From NCBI RefSeq assembly GCF_018863195.1, contig NZ_JAHKRT010000001.1, positions 186,001 to 250,000 of the forward strand: a stretch of 64,000 nucleotides of DNA. Direction: 5' to 3'. The position numbers and the translations under genes were made by a program. Source of the DNA: Sphingomonas quercus (lineage in GTDB: Bacteria > Pseudomonadota > Alphaproteobacteria > Sphingomonadales > Sphingomonadaceae). Each line of letters starts with the position of its first letter. Within the stretch, counting starts at the first letter, position 1. Below, one piece after another: positions 1 to 8,421 of the stretch. A model generated the notes under the pieces. The model was not told where the DNA came from and did no database searches. It saw nothing but the letters and a program-made list of their open reading frames with translations.

Positions 1-41
1 GGTATCCGATCGAGGCTGCGGCCTAGGGTCTGAGCCCGACA

Positions 42-71
42 GGAGGGCGCCCGACCGTTCGGGCGCCCTCC
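42..71. terminator. Strong GC hairpin, probable bidirectional terminator
   Basis: A 13-bp perfect inverted repeat (42-54 and 59-71, arms starting GGAGGGCGCC) encloses a 4-base loop. There is no T-run on either side, so intrinsic termination is plausible but unproven. A short plus-strand frame ending in TAG at 24-26 could be the tail of an upstream gene, but only seven codons are visible and it cannot be identified. Confidence 0.6.
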
Positions 72-79
72 ATGGCGGC

Positions 80-178
80 AGCTGAGGCGAGCTTCACATT
101 GGCGCGACGCTGACCCATGGCGAAGCCGGCAAGGCCGAAGCCGGCGAGCATCATCGCCTATGCGGCCCGGGGAATGGT
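80..178 (-). pseudogene. Degraded PEP-CTERM sorting/anchor segment
   Basis: Read on the minus strand, this stretch encodes a typical PEP-CTERM tail: an AMMLAGFGLAGFAMGQRRA segment, i.e. a hydrophobic helix followed by basic residues. Just upstream, where the family has P-E-P-A-x-W, the sequence reads P-R-A-A then TAG (158-160), so the tryptophan position appears to be an amber stop. The frame upstream of the stop continues for some 60 codons but resembles no extracellular domain, and that DNA is largely occupied by the response regulator gene. What remains is therefore only the anchor of a lost exosortase substrate. The motif is seen directly; the history is inferred. Confidence 0.5.
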
Positions 179-212
179 GAAGGTAAAGATATCAGCGCAA
201 TAGAGCGGCGGA

Positions 213-578
213 TCAGAGGTCCAGGCCGCCGAGCGCCTGAGCAAGCCGCTCGCGCGTGAACGGCTTCTGGACGACCGGTCTTTGCCGATAGCCGTCATCG
301 AGGCCGGCTTCGCCATAGCCGGTGATGAACAGGAACGGCCGGCCGCGGTCGGCCAGCGCGTCGGCAATGCGATAGCTCGGCTGGCCGTTCAGGTTGACGT
401 CGAGCACCGCGGCGTCGACCGTCTCGGCGTCGAGCACGGCGAGCGCCTGCTCGACATTGGCGACCGGCCCGACAATCTCGCAGCCAAGGTCTATGAGCAT
501 ATCCTCAAGCAGCATCGCGACGACCGCCTCGTCCTCCACAACGAGGATCCGTCGCCCCACCCAATTCCCGCTGCTCAT
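213..578 (-). CDS. Single-domain response regulator (CheY-like receiver)
   Basis: A 121-residue stand-alone receiver domain with no output domain. The acidic pocket is E15/D16 (VVEDE), the phospho-acceptor is D60 (AVLDVNLNG), the switch threonine is T86 (FITGY) and the conserved lysine is K105 (QKPF). Receivers of this subtype (FxTGY, QKPF) usually partner HWE/HisKA_2 kinases and pass phosphate on or act as a sink. The ATG overlaps the stop of the upstream kinase gene (ATGA, 4 bases), so the two are translationally coupled and presumably cognate. The larger open frame running upstream is an artefact of antisense coding in the kinase gene; the start at 578 was chosen for the coupling and the receiver's normal length. 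Confidence 0.93.
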   Translation of the reverse strand: MSSGNWVGRRILVVEDEAVVAMLLEDMLIDLGCEIVGPVANVEQALAVLDAETVDAAVLDVNLNGQPSYRIADALADRGRPFLFITGYGEAGLDDGYRQRPVVQKPFTRERLAQALGGLDL

Positions 579-1969
579 TCCTGGTCCTTTTCCGAAATCG
601 GTACTTTGATCGTGCATATGACGCCGGCGGGCTGATAATCGAGCTGCACGCTGCCGTTCAATTCGCGCGGCAGGCCCTGCTCGACCAGCCGAGCGCCGAA
701 GCCACGACGGCTCGGCGGCGCGACGGCCGGCCCGCCGACCTCCCGCCAGCTGATGCTCAGCATTTGCCCGTCGCACGTCCAGCTCAGCGACACCCGCCCG
801 GCATCGCCGGATAGCGCGCCGTGATCGACCGCGTTCGTCGCCAGCTCGTGGAGGGCCATGGCCAGCGCCACCGCCATCTGCGGCCGCAACTGGATGTCCG
901 CGCCGTCCACGCTGATGCGATCGGGATCGGTGCCGTCCCCATGGAACGGCGCGAGAGCCTGGACGGCGATGGCCCGCAGGCTCGCCCCTTCCCAATTGCT
1001 GCGGGTGAGGATGGTGTGCGCATCGGACAGCGCGATCAGTCGCGCCTCGAACGCGGCGCGTGCGCGGGGCTCGGCGGCACCACCACGGAATGTCTGGCTG
1101 GCGATCGACAGCACCGTCGCCAGCGTGTTCTTCACCCGATGGTTCAGCTCGTTGATGAGCAGCTTGAGATGCTCCTCGGCGCGCTTGATGTCGGTGATGT
1201 CGCGAGTGGTGCCCCCGATCGATTCGACGCCTCCGGCCGCATTCATGATCGGCGTCAGGATATAGTCGTAGATTCGCCAGCCGAGCGTGGCGTGCGGAAA
1301 GCCGACCTCCCCGCGAACCGGCTTGCCGGTGGCGGCCACCTCGTCGATCTCGCGCTCGTGCATCTCGGCGTGCCACGGCTCATAACCGACTTCGAGCAGG
1401 GTCCGCCCGATCGAGTCCGGCAGCGTCCGGTTCCACATGCCGAGCAGCGCCTGATTGGCGAAAATGAAGCGATAGTCGCGGTCGAAGGCGTAGATGAGAT
1501 CGGGGGTGCTGGAGATCAGCGCCTCGTAGAAATGCTTCTGACGCTCCGATTCGGCGGTGACGCGGGCCAGCTCCTCCTGCGCCTCGCGGCGGGCGGTGAC
1601 GTCGCTGGCGGCGCCGAGCCATTCGACAACCTCGCCGTCGTCATCGAGGATCGGCACGGCGCGGGACAGTGTCCAGCCGAGCGTGCCATCGACCCGCCGC
1701 ACGCGATGCTCCAGCTCGAAGACGCCGCGGGAGCGGATCGCCTCTGCGATCGCCGCCTTCACCCGCGGCTGATCCTCCGTCTCGACATAATCGTCCAGCC
1801 AATTGCTGCGCGGGGCCTGCGTGTCGTGGAGGAAACCGCGGCCATCAAGCTCGCGCAACTCCGACCAGTCCGGGCTCACCCGGTAGACCGCGTCGGTACT
1901 GGCTGTGACGAACGCCCGGAACCGTTCCTCGCTCCTCCGCGATGCCGCCGCGGAATTGTCCTCCTTCAT
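575..1969 (-). CDS. PAS-PAS HWE-family sensor histidine kinase
   Basis: A soluble sensor kinase of 464 residues. Two PAS domains (about 15-130 and 145-265) precede an HWE kinase core. The phospho-acceptor is H277 (ELNHRVKNTL), the N-box has the family HELATNAxxHGAL pattern with N379, and the diagnostic W-x-E is W408/E410 (ISWRE). There is no signal peptide or membrane helix, so it should sense a cytoplasmic cue. The ATG at 1969 begins the PAS-like sequence; the open frame extends further upstream but is low-complexity Arg-rich. It forms a two-gene unit with the receiver gene. The neighbouring divergent operon also ends in an HWE kinase, so cross-talk is possible. Confidence 0.9.
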   Translation of the reverse strand: MKEDNSAAASRRSEERFRAFVTASTDAVYRVSPDWSELRELDGRGFLHDTQAPRSNWLDDYVETEDQPRVKAAIAEAIRSRGVFELEHRVRRVDGTLGWTLSRAVPILDDDGEVVEWLGAASDVTARREAQEELARVTAESERQKHFYEALISSTPDLIYAFDRDYRFIFANQALLGMWNRTLPDSIGRTLLEVGYEPWHAEMHEREIDEVAATGKPVRGEVGFPHATLGWRIYDYILTPIMNAAGGVESIGGTTRDITDIKRAEEHLKLLINELNHRVKNTLATVLSIASQTFRGGAAEPRARAAFEARLIALSDAHTILTRSNWEGASLRAIAVQALAPFHGDGTDPDRISVDGADIQLRPQMAVALAMALHELATNAVDHGALSGDAGRVSLSWTCDGQMLSISWREVGGPAVAPPSRRGFGARLVEQGLPRELNGSVQLDYQPAGVICTIKVPISEKDQE

Positions 1970-2191
1970 GCAGGCATGCTCGCGTGTCTCACCCCGTTTC
2001 GCGGTAATGAATGCTCTATCGGCGGCAAAGTTCTGCGGTAAATATTTATCTGCCGATCGCCCGCGACATTTCCGTGATGCGACGTGCCGCCCCCGATCAC
2101 CGCCCGCCTGCGCCGGGCGATTGATCCACATGATAGCGCGAGCCCGTAACATTGTTCTATGTGGACCGGTTGGCCAGGGGACGAAAGCTCA

Positions 2192-3874
2192 GTGACGGAC
2201 GGGATCGCGAAGGCGCGCACGGGGATTGATGGGTTCGATGACCTGACTCTCGGCGGACTGCCGCGTGGGCGCCCGACACTGGTCTGCGGCTCGGCGGGCT
2301 GCGGCAAGACGCTGTTCGCTTCGACTTTCCTGATCAACGGCGTCCGCGACGAGGACGAGCCCGGCATCTTCGTCACCTTCGAGGAGCGGCCGGTCGACAT
2401 CGTAGACAATGTCGCCTCGCTCGGCTTCGGCCTGGGCGAACTGATCGCGGCGAAGAAAATCCATATCGAGCACATCGCCATCGACCCCTCCGAGCTTGCC
2501 GAGGTCGGAGACTATGATCTCGAGGCGCTGTTCCTGCGGCTCGAGCTGGCGGTGGAGGAGATCGGCGCCAAGCGGATCGTGCTCGACACCATCGAGAGCC
2601 TGTTCTCCGCCTTCCAGAACCCCGCCATCCTCCGCGCGGAAATCCGTCGCCTGTTCGATTGGCTGAAGGAAAAGGGCCTCACCGCGGTCATCACCGGCGA
2701 GCGCGGCGACGGCACGCTGACCCGCCAGGGCCTGGAGGAATATGTTTCCGATTGCGTGATCCTGCTCGATCACCGCGTTCTCAATCAGGTGTCAACGCGG
2801 CGGCTGCGCATCGTCAAATATCGCGGCACCGCCCATGGCACCAACGAATATCCGTTCCTGATCGGCGAGGACGGCTTCTCGGTGCTTCCGGTTAGCTCGC
2901 TCGGGCTCGGCCACCAGGTGCATGACGAGCGCATCTCGTCCGGCGTCCCCGATCTCGACGCGATGCTGTCGGGCGGCGGCTTCCATCGCGGCAGCAGCAT
3001 CCTGCTGAGCGGCGTGGCCGGATCGGGAAAGAGCTCGATCGCCGCCGCCTTCTGCGCCGCCGCCTGCGCGCGCGGCGAGCGGGCGCTTTACTTCTCGTTC
3101 GAGGAATCGGCCCAGCAGACGGTGCGCAACATGCGCTCGATCGGGCTCGACCTGCAGCCTTGCATCGACGCCGGCCTGCTCGCGTGCAACGCCTCGCGAC
3201 CGACCTTCTACAGCCTTGAGATGCACCTCGCGATCATGCTGCGCGAGATCCAGCGCTTCCAGCCGACGCTGGTGGCGATGGACCCGATCTCCGCTTTCCT
3301 CGATTCCGGCGACAAGCAGGAAGTGCAGTCGATGCTCCTGCGGGTGATCGACTATCTGAAGAGCCTGGGCATCACCGGCGTGTTCACCCACCTCGCCCAT
3401 GTCCAGAACGAGGCGCAGACCGACGCCGGCCTCTCGTCGCTGATGGATGCCTGGATCATGCTGCTCAATCGCGAGGTGAGCGGCGAGTTCAACCGCGAGC
3501 TCTATCTCCTCAAGGCGCGCGGTATCGCCCACTCCAACCAGGTGCGCGAATTCGTGATGAGCGAGAACGGCATGCGACTGGTCGAGCCCTATCTCGGCGA
3601 GAATGGCGCCCTTACCGGCTCCGCGCGCCGTTTCGAGGAAGCGCGCAGCCGGCGGCTTGAAGCGGTGCGGCGGGCGGACGCGGCGCGGCTTCAGGACAAG
3701 ATCACCCAGCGCCGCCGACGCACCCAGGCCCAGATCGAGGCACTGGAAGCGGAGCTGGAGGCCGACGAGATTGAGCTGAGCGGCCTCGTCGCCCAGGAAA
3801 CCGCCTATCTGGACCAGGCGCAACAGGATGCGGCGAATATGGCAATGGCACGCGGAAACGCCAAACGTGGGTGA
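2192..3874 (+). CDS. kaiC: KaiC-like double-domain RecA-fold ATPase
   Basis: A two-domain KaiC homologue, 560 residues from the GTG at 2192. That start has an AGGGGA ribosome site and begins at the usual N-terminus; an ATG 11 codons earlier lacks one. CI has Walker A GSAGCGKT (33-40), the catalytic pair E64/E65 and Walker B near 128-133. CII has Walker A GVAGSGKS (274-281), E304/E305 and Walker B near 359-365. The positions matching the cyanobacterial phosphorylation sites S431/T432 are both serine (S415/S416, in LSSLMDA), so autophosphorylation is possible. A charged coiled-coil tail (about 485-550) replaces the cyanobacterial KaiA-binding tail. No kaiA is present; the gene is first in an operon with kaiB and a kinase. 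A clock or timer role is inference. Confidence 0.93.
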   Translation: MTDGIAKARTGIDGFDDLTLGGLPRGRPTLVCGSAGCGKTLFASTFLINGVRDEDEPGIFVTFEERPVDIVDNVASLGFGLGELIAAKKIHIEHIAIDPSELAEVGDYDLEALFLRLELAVEEIGAKRIVLDTIESLFSAFQNPAILRAEIRRLFDWLKEKGLTAVITGERGDGTLTRQGLEEYVSDCVILLDHRVLNQVSTRRLRIVKYRGTAHGTNEYPFLIGEDGFSVLPVSSLGLGHQVHDERISSGVPDLDAMLSGGGFHRGSSILLSGVAGSGKSSIAAAFCAAACARGERALYFSFEESAQQTVRNMRSIGLDLQPCIDAGLLACNASRPTFYSLEMHLAIMLREIQRFQPTLVAMDPISAFLDSGDKQEVQSMLLRVIDYLKSLGITGVFTHLAHVQNEAQTDAGLSSLMDAWIMLLNREVSGEFNRELYLLKARGIAHSNQVREFVMSENGMRLVEPYLGENGALTGSARRFEEARSRRLEAVRRADAARLQDKITQRRRRTQAQIEALEAELEADEIELSGLVAQETAYLDQAQQDAANMAMARGNAKRG

Positions 3875-3884
3875 GGACGAGGCA

Positions 3885-4169
3885 ATGGCAGAGGCAGACA
3901 ACAAGCCGCGCAAGCTCACCCTCTATGTTGCAGGACAGACGCCGAAATCGGTGGCCGCGATCCGTAATCTGGAGCGCATCGCCGAGGAGCTGGCGGGCCA
4001 ATATGAGATCGAGGTGATCGACCTGCGCCAGCACCCGCATCTGGCCCGGGAACATAATATCGTCGCAATCCCGACCCTGGTCCGCTCGCTGCCGGTGCCG
4101 GTGCAGAAGATCATCGGCGACCTTTCCGATCAGGAGCGGGTTCTCGTCCATCTTAAGGTCGAGAATTGA
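3885..4169 (+). CDS. kaiB: KaiB-like protein
   Basis: A 94-residue thioredoxin-like KaiB. Family landmarks are visible in order: [12 protein letters not shown] near the N-terminus, the AIRNL helix, [26 protein letters not shown] and KIIGDLSD. In cyanobacteria KaiB switches fold to bind the KaiC CI ring and recruits output kinases with a KaiB-like sensor domain. Here it lies 10 bases after kaiC and its stop overlaps the start of the next gene, so the three are one operon. ATG 3885 was chosen because it follows a GAGGACGAGG ribosome site and gives the family N-terminus; an upstream in-frame ATG lies inside kaiC. Confidence 0.95.
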   Translation: MAEADNKPRKLTLYVAGQTPKSVAAIRNLERIAEELAGQYEIEVIDLRQHPHLAREHNIVAIPTLVRSLPVPVQKIIGDLSDQERVLVHLKVEN

Positions 4170-5644
4170 TGGCCAGCCTCGGAGCCGCGCAAGGCGGCGA
4201 GCGCGAGGCCGAGCTCCGCCGCCGCCTCGCCGAGGCCGAGGATACGATCCGTGCCATCCGTGAGGGGGAGGTCGATGCGCTTGTCGTGCGCGGGCCGCAG
4301 CAGGACGAGGTCTTCGCGCTGGGCGGGCAGGACAGCTATCGCGCCTTCATGGAGGCGATGGACATCGGCGCCACGGCGCTCGATGCCGACGGCAAGCTGA
4401 TCTACGCCAATGCCGCGCTGTGCTCGCTGCTCGGTCGCAGCGCCAAGGATCTGCAACGCGACGGCATCTTCGCCGCGCTGGGCGACGATGCCGCGCGGAT
4501 CGTGCGGGCACTGATCCGCGATGCGGAGAATAACCGCCGCAGCCGCCAGGTCGCCCTGCCCTGCGCCGGCGGCTATTGCCACGTCGAGGTGGCGGCGGCG
4601 CCGCTGTCGCTCGGCTTCGGGCGGGGCCATGCCATCACCTTCACCGACGTCACCGAGCGGATCGAGACCGAGGCAGCCCATGAGAGCGACCGCATCGGCC
4701 GCTCGATCATGGCTTCCTCCAACGAGGCCGTGGTGGTCGTCAATCGCGACGGCGTGATCACCCATGCCAATGCCGGCGTGCGCCAGTTTCACGAGGGCAG
4801 CAGCATCGGGAAGTCGTTCGATCGGGCTTTCCACTTTGGCTTCGGGCTCAGCTCCGGCCTGATGGGTGGCGGCGATCTGATCGGCGTGGCGCTGGCCGGC
4901 ACGGCGGTGCGCGGCATCGAGGCGACCTTGAAGCAGGACGATCGCACCCGCGACCTGCTGCTCAGCGCCGGGCCGCTCCGCCAGTCGGGCGACGTGATCG
5001 GTGGCGCCATCGTGACGATCGCCGACGTCACCGAGCGGCGCGCCGCCGAGCGGCGGCAGGCGCTGCTGATGGGCGAACTCACCCATCGCGTCCGCAACAC
5101 CCTCACCCTCGTCATGTCGATCGCCAATCGCACCATCGCCGGCGCCAGGGACATGGCCGATTTCCGCACCGCCTTCGGGCGCCGGGTCGAGGCGCTGGCC
5201 GCCACGCACAGCCTGCTCGCCGAGGGCACCTGGAGCGGCCTGTCGCTGGAGGAGCTGATCAACGCGGAGCTGGCCCCATACGTCACGCTGGGCAGCGATC
5301 GCGTGCACCTAGCCCTCGGCAAGGTTCGCATCGCACCGAATACGGCGGTGGCGCTGGGGCTGATCCTGCACGAGCTGGTGACCAATGCGGTCAAATATGG
5401 CGCGCTGTCCACGGAGGACGGCCGCATCGCCATCGGCACCGTGATCGACGGCACCACGGTCGAGATCAGCTGGCAGGAAATAGGCGGTCCGCCGGTCGTC
5501 GCGCCGGAGAAAATGGGCTTCGGCCAGACCGTGATCGCGCGCGGCCTTGCCGGCAGCGGCCTGCGCCCCACCGAGGTCGAATTCCATCCGGAAGGCCTGG
5601 TGTGCCGCATGTACGTGCCGCTGGAGCTTTCCGAGGCGGCCTAG
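4169..5644 (+). CDS. PAS HWE-family histidine kinase of the kai operon
   Basis: A soluble kinase of 491 residues, third gene of the kaiC-kaiB operon (TGATG overlap with kaiB). The N-terminus is a short coiled coil ending in AIREGEVDALVV, then two PAS-like domains (about 50-165 and 175-290), then the HWE core: H306 (ELTHRVRNTL), N406 in the N-box (HELVTNAVKYGAL) and W435/E437 (ISWQE). The coiled-coil leader is typical of kinases encoded beside kaiBC in non-cyanobacterial genomes. It is the obvious output partner of KaiBC, by position; direct interaction is not shown. A TTG one codon upstream is possible, but the ATG gives the normal coupling. Confidence 0.9.
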   Translation: MASLGAAQGGEREAELRRRLAEAEDTIRAIREGEVDALVVRGPQQDEVFALGGQDSYRAFMEAMDIGATALDADGKLIYANAALCSLLGRSAKDLQRDGIFAALGDDAARIVRALIRDAENNRRSRQVALPCAGGYCHVEVAAAPLSLGFGRGHAITFTDVTERIETEAAHESDRIGRSIMASSNEAVVVVNRDGVITHANAGVRQFHEGSSIGKSFDRAFHFGFGLSSGLMGGGDLIGVALAGTAVRGIEATLKQDDRTRDLLLSAGPLRQSGDVIGGAIVTIADVTERRAAERRQALLMGELTHRVRNTLTLVMSIANRTIAGARDMADFRTAFGRRVEALAATHSLLAEGTWSGLSLEELINAELAPYVTLGSDRVHLALGKVRIAPNTAVALGLILHELVTNAVKYGALSTEDGRIAIGTVIDGTTVEISWQEIGGPPVVAPEKMGFGQTVIARGLAGSGLRPTEVEFHPEGLVCRMYVPLELSEAA

Positions 5645-5654
5645 CCGGGCCGCG

Positions 5655-6590
5655 TCACGGCTCGCTGAACGCCTCGACGATCCGGCGATCCCCGCACAGG
5701 AAGGCGTCGGCCACGAGGCGCATCGGGGCGATGTCGACATCGCTCGTCCCGGCGTCGATCAGCGCGGCGAAGCGGGCGTAGAGTTCGGGATATTCGCGAT
5801 CCTCGGCGATCCTCGGCGCCTCGCCGGGCAAGGTCAGCACCGTCCCGCCCTTCTCCAGCCTGAGGGTGCCGCGATCGGTGTCGACGCTGATGTCCCAGCT
5901 TTGCGGCCCCGTCTGGCGCCAGTCGAGGTCCATGCGAATGGCCGCGCCCGCGACGTCGCGAAACGAAAGGTCGGCGGCGATCGGGGCGGCGCGGTTCGCC
6001 GGGATCGACAGCACGCTCCGCTCGACGAAAAAGGGGTGCGGCAGAATATATGTCGCGATCGACAGCGCGTTGATCCCGGGATCGAACACGCCCAGCCCGC
6101 CCGGCTCCCAGATCCATGCCTGTCCCGGATGCCAGACGCGGACATCCTCGCGCCAGACGATGCTGGCGCTTCTTATCTCGCGCTCGGCCAGCCAGTCCCG
6201 CGCCGGGCCGACGCCAGCGGCATAGCGCGAATGCCAGCTCGCGAAGAGGGTGACGCCGGCCGCCTGCCGCTGCGCATCGAGGATCGCCACTTCCCCGAGC
6301 GTCGCGCCGGGCGGCTTTTCGAGGAAAACATGCTTGCCCGCCGCGATAGCCTGGGCGGCGAGCTGGTAGCGGACCTGCGGCGGCGTGCAGAGCGCGACCG
6401 CGTCCACCGCCACACCGGAAGCCAGCATCTCGTCGAGCGTGGCGAAGCGCGGCAACCCGCCCACCCCTTCGCCATGGGTGCTGGCGGTGGCGGCGAGCTG
6501 GAAAGCGGGGTTGGCGGCGATGGCCGGCAGATGCTGGTCGTGCGCGATCTTGCCGAGGCCGATCACCGCGATGCGGATCGGACCGGCCAT
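5655..6590 (-). CDS. Gfo/Idh/MocA-family sugar dehydrogenase (D-galactose/L-arabinose 1-dehydrogenase type)
   Basis: An NAD(P)-dependent oxidoreductase of 311 residues. The N-terminal Rossmann fold starts with a glycine-rich IGLGKIAHDQH segment and carries the family EKPP motif near residue 93; the C-terminal half is the substrate-binding sheet. Length and sequence match the galactose/arabinose 1-dehydrogenase branch, which oxidises an aldose to the aldonolactone. Its start overlaps the stop of the AraD1-like gene by one base (TGATG), so they form an operon. The neighbours (epimerase, sugar-acid dehydratase, sugar transporter) support aldose oxidation. Which sugar is used cannot be read from the sequence. 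Confidence 0.85.
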   Translation of the reverse strand: MAGPIRIAVIGLGKIAHDQHLPAIAANPAFQLAATASTHGEGVGGLPRFATLDEMLASGVAVDAVALCTPPQVRYQLAAQAIAAGKHVFLEKPPGATLGEVAILDAQRQAAGVTLFASWHSRYAAGVGPARDWLAEREIRSASIVWREDVRVWHPGQAWIWEPGGLGVFDPGINALSIATYILPHPFFVERSVLSIPANRAAPIAADLSFRDVAGAAIRMDLDWRQTGPQSWDISVDTDRGTLRLEKGGTVLTLPGEAPRIAEDREYPELYARFAALIDAGTSDVDIAPMRLVADAFLCGDRRIVEAFSEP

Positions 6591-7582
6591 CAGAGCTGCC
6601 TCACCGCGACCAGATCCTCGGCGGCGCGGACCAGCGTGTTGCGTAGCGGCAAAGCGAATGGCGCGGCCTCGATCTCGAATATGTCGCCGGCCTCGGTTCG
6701 GACGGCATCGCTGAACGACAGCGTCGCCGTGCCGAAGAAATGGACGTGAACATCGCCCGGCCGGCGAAACAGCGGGTATTTGAAGTGATGATGTTCCAGA
6801 TTGGCGAGGCTGTGGGACATGTTCGCCTCGCCGGACAGGAACGGCTTCTCCCAGATCATTGCCCCGTCACGGACGATGCGGCTGGTGCCCCGCACATCGG
6901 CGGGCGCCGCGCCGAGGAGCAGTTCGGGGCCGATCGCCGCCTGGCGCAGCTTGGAATGGGCCAGCCACAGATAATTGTGCCGCTCGGTGACGTGATCGCT
7001 GAACTCGTTGGCGAGGCACAGGCCGAGGCGGAACGGCGTGCCGTCGTCACCGATCAGGTAAATGCCGGCAAGCTCCGGCTCCTCGCCGCCGTCCTGCGCG
7101 AAGGCGGGCATGGCGAGCGGCGCCTCGGGCCCGACGAGCTGAGAGCCGTCGCCCTTGTAAAACCATTCCGGCTGCTGGCCGATCTCGCCCGGCCCGGGCT
7201 TGCCGCCGGCCACGCCGGCCAGGAACATGCGCATCGAATCGGTCTGCTGCTCGGCGGCCGCGGCCTCCCGATGCATCTTGTCGCGCCCCTCGGCCGAGCC
7301 GAGATGGGTGAGGCCCGTGCCCGTCATCAGCAGATGGGCCGGATCGGGATGGTCGATCGGGGCGATAAGCCGGCCGGCCGCGAGCTCTGCGGCGGGGTCG
7401 ACCGTCGCCCCGTTTCCGCGCGCCGCCACCTCGTCGGCAAGGCTATGCCCGGCGGCAATGGCGGCGAGCGCCAGCGCCCGCACGCTTTCGGCGCCGGGCA
7501 CGAACGCGGCGCGATCATTGCTGGCAGCGATCACCGATCGCGCGCCGTCCGCCCCGCGATGCTGCAACAGGCGCATCCCCAT
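6590..7582 (-). CDS. AraD1/GguC-like FAH-superfamily protein
   Basis: A fumarylacetoacetate-hydrolase-fold protein of about 330 residues, like the AraD1/GguC group found in oxidative pentose and galactose loci. Family signatures include LTGTGLTHLGSA, the metal-ligand region ExSDHVxE (seen as LANEFSDHVTERHN) and HVHFFGTATLSFSD near the C-terminus. Members are proposed to act on 2-keto-3-deoxy sugar acids, one step after an IlvD-type dehydratase such as the one at 10995. The ATG at 7582 sits 6 bases after GGAGG; an ATG at 7588 touches the ribosome site and is the alternative. It is the first gene of the minus-strand operon, divergent from the GntR regulator. Confidence 0.85.
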   Translation of the reverse strand: MGMRLLQHRGADGARSVIAASNDRAAFVPGAESVRALALAAIAAGHSLADEVAARGNGATVDPAAELAAGRLIAPIDHPDPAHLLMTGTGLTHLGSAEGRDKMHREAAAAEQQTDSMRMFLAGVAGGKPGPGEIGQQPEWFYKGDGSQLVGPEAPLAMPAFAQDGGEEPELAGIYLIGDDGTPFRLGLCLANEFSDHVTERHNYLWLAHSKLRQAAIGPELLLGAAPADVRGTSRIVRDGAMIWEKPFLSGEANMSHSLANLEHHHFKYPLFRRPGDVHVHFFGTATLSFSDAVRTEAGDIFEIEAAPFALPLRNTLVRAAEDLVAVRQL

Positions 7583-7603
7583 ATCCATCCTCCGATTGGC
7601 AAT

Positions 7604-7614
7604 TACTCAGACAT
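7604..7614. promoter_or_regulatory. Putative GntR operator half-match
   Basis: TACTCAGACAT lies in the divergent promoter between the araD1-like gene and the gntR gene. Its core CAGACxATA recurs in the other divergent promoter of the locus at 9782-9792, where the match to the FadR-group consensus TNGTNNNACNA is complete. Here one half is imperfect. Confidence 0.4.
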
Positions 7615-7670
7615 ATTTCAGGCGGTCGCGATCGGCAATGTCTCGTGTTAGAACGAGCAGAGGGGGCAAA

Positions 7671-8417
7671 ATGACGAGCGATATTACGTTGGACGAAGAA
7701 GGCGGCAGCGGCCGCGCACCACGCGGCACCGGGCGCCGCCTGCACGGAGCAATCGCGCACAAGCTCGGCGCCGCGATCGTCTCGGGCGAATATCAGCCGG
7801 GCGACCGGCTGGAGAGCGAGATCGCCTTTTCCGAGACGCTCAACGTCTCGCGCAGCGCCTATCGCGAGGCGGTGCAGGTGCTCACCGCCAAGGGCCTGGT
7901 GGAAAGCCGTCCCAAGGCCGGCACCCGCGTGCTGCCGCGCAATCGCTGGAACCTCCTCGATCCCGACGTGCTCGCCTGGTCGTTCTCCGGCGAGGCGGAC
8001 ATGGAATTCATCCGCAACCTGTTCGAGCTGCGCGCCATCGTCGAGCCGGCCGCGGCGCGCCTCGCCGCCGAGCGGCGCGACCGTGCGGACCTCAAGGCGA
8101 TGAAGGCTGCCCTGGGGGCGATGCGCCAGCATTCGCTGGCCACCGAGGCCGGGCGCACCGCCGATCGCGATTTCCACACCGCGATCCTGCAGGCGACCCG
8201 TAACGACGCGCTGATCACGCTGAGCGCCAGCATCGGCGCTGCGGTCAACTGGACGACGCAGTTCAAGCAGCGCTCCCGCGCGCTCCCCCGCAACCCGATC
8301 CCCGATCATGTCCGCGTCTACGACGCCATCGCGCTGGGCGATGCCGACGCGGCGAGCGAGGCGATGCGCCAGCTCGTCGCGCTGGCGCTGGAGGATACGC
8401 GCAGCTCGATGGCCTGA
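7671..8417 (+). CDS. FadR-type GntR transcriptional regulator of the sugar locus
   Basis: A 248-residue regulator: an N-terminal GntR winged helix (about 25-90; PGDRLESE, SRSAYREAVQVL, RPKAGTRV) and an all-helical FCD ligand domain (about 105-240) with the FELRAIVEPAAARLAA entry and the conserved D-x-x-FH (DRDFH) metal/ligand residues. Regulators of this group usually repress sugar-acid catabolic genes and release DNA on binding a sugar acid. ATG 7671 follows AGAGGGGGC; longer frames upstream run through antisense DNA. It lies between the two operons of the aldose pathway, and operator-like sites occur at both divergent promoters. Confidence 0.92.
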   Translation: MTSDITLDEEGGSGRAPRGTGRRLHGAIAHKLGAAIVSGEYQPGDRLESEIAFSETLNVSRSAYREAVQVLTAKGLVESRPKAGTRVLPRNRWNLLDPDVLAWSFSGEADMEFIRNLFELRAIVEPAAARLAAERRDRADLKAMKAALGAMRQHSLATEAGRTADRDFHTAILQATRNDALITLSASIGAAVNWTTQFKQRSRALPRNPIPDHVRVYDAIALGDADAASEAMRQLVALALEDTRSSMA

Positions 8418-8421
8418 GCTT

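Noticed and set aside
821-2041. A long plus-strand open frame opposite the HWE kinase
   Set aside because: Antisense artefact: no family features, while the minus-strand kinase is complete.
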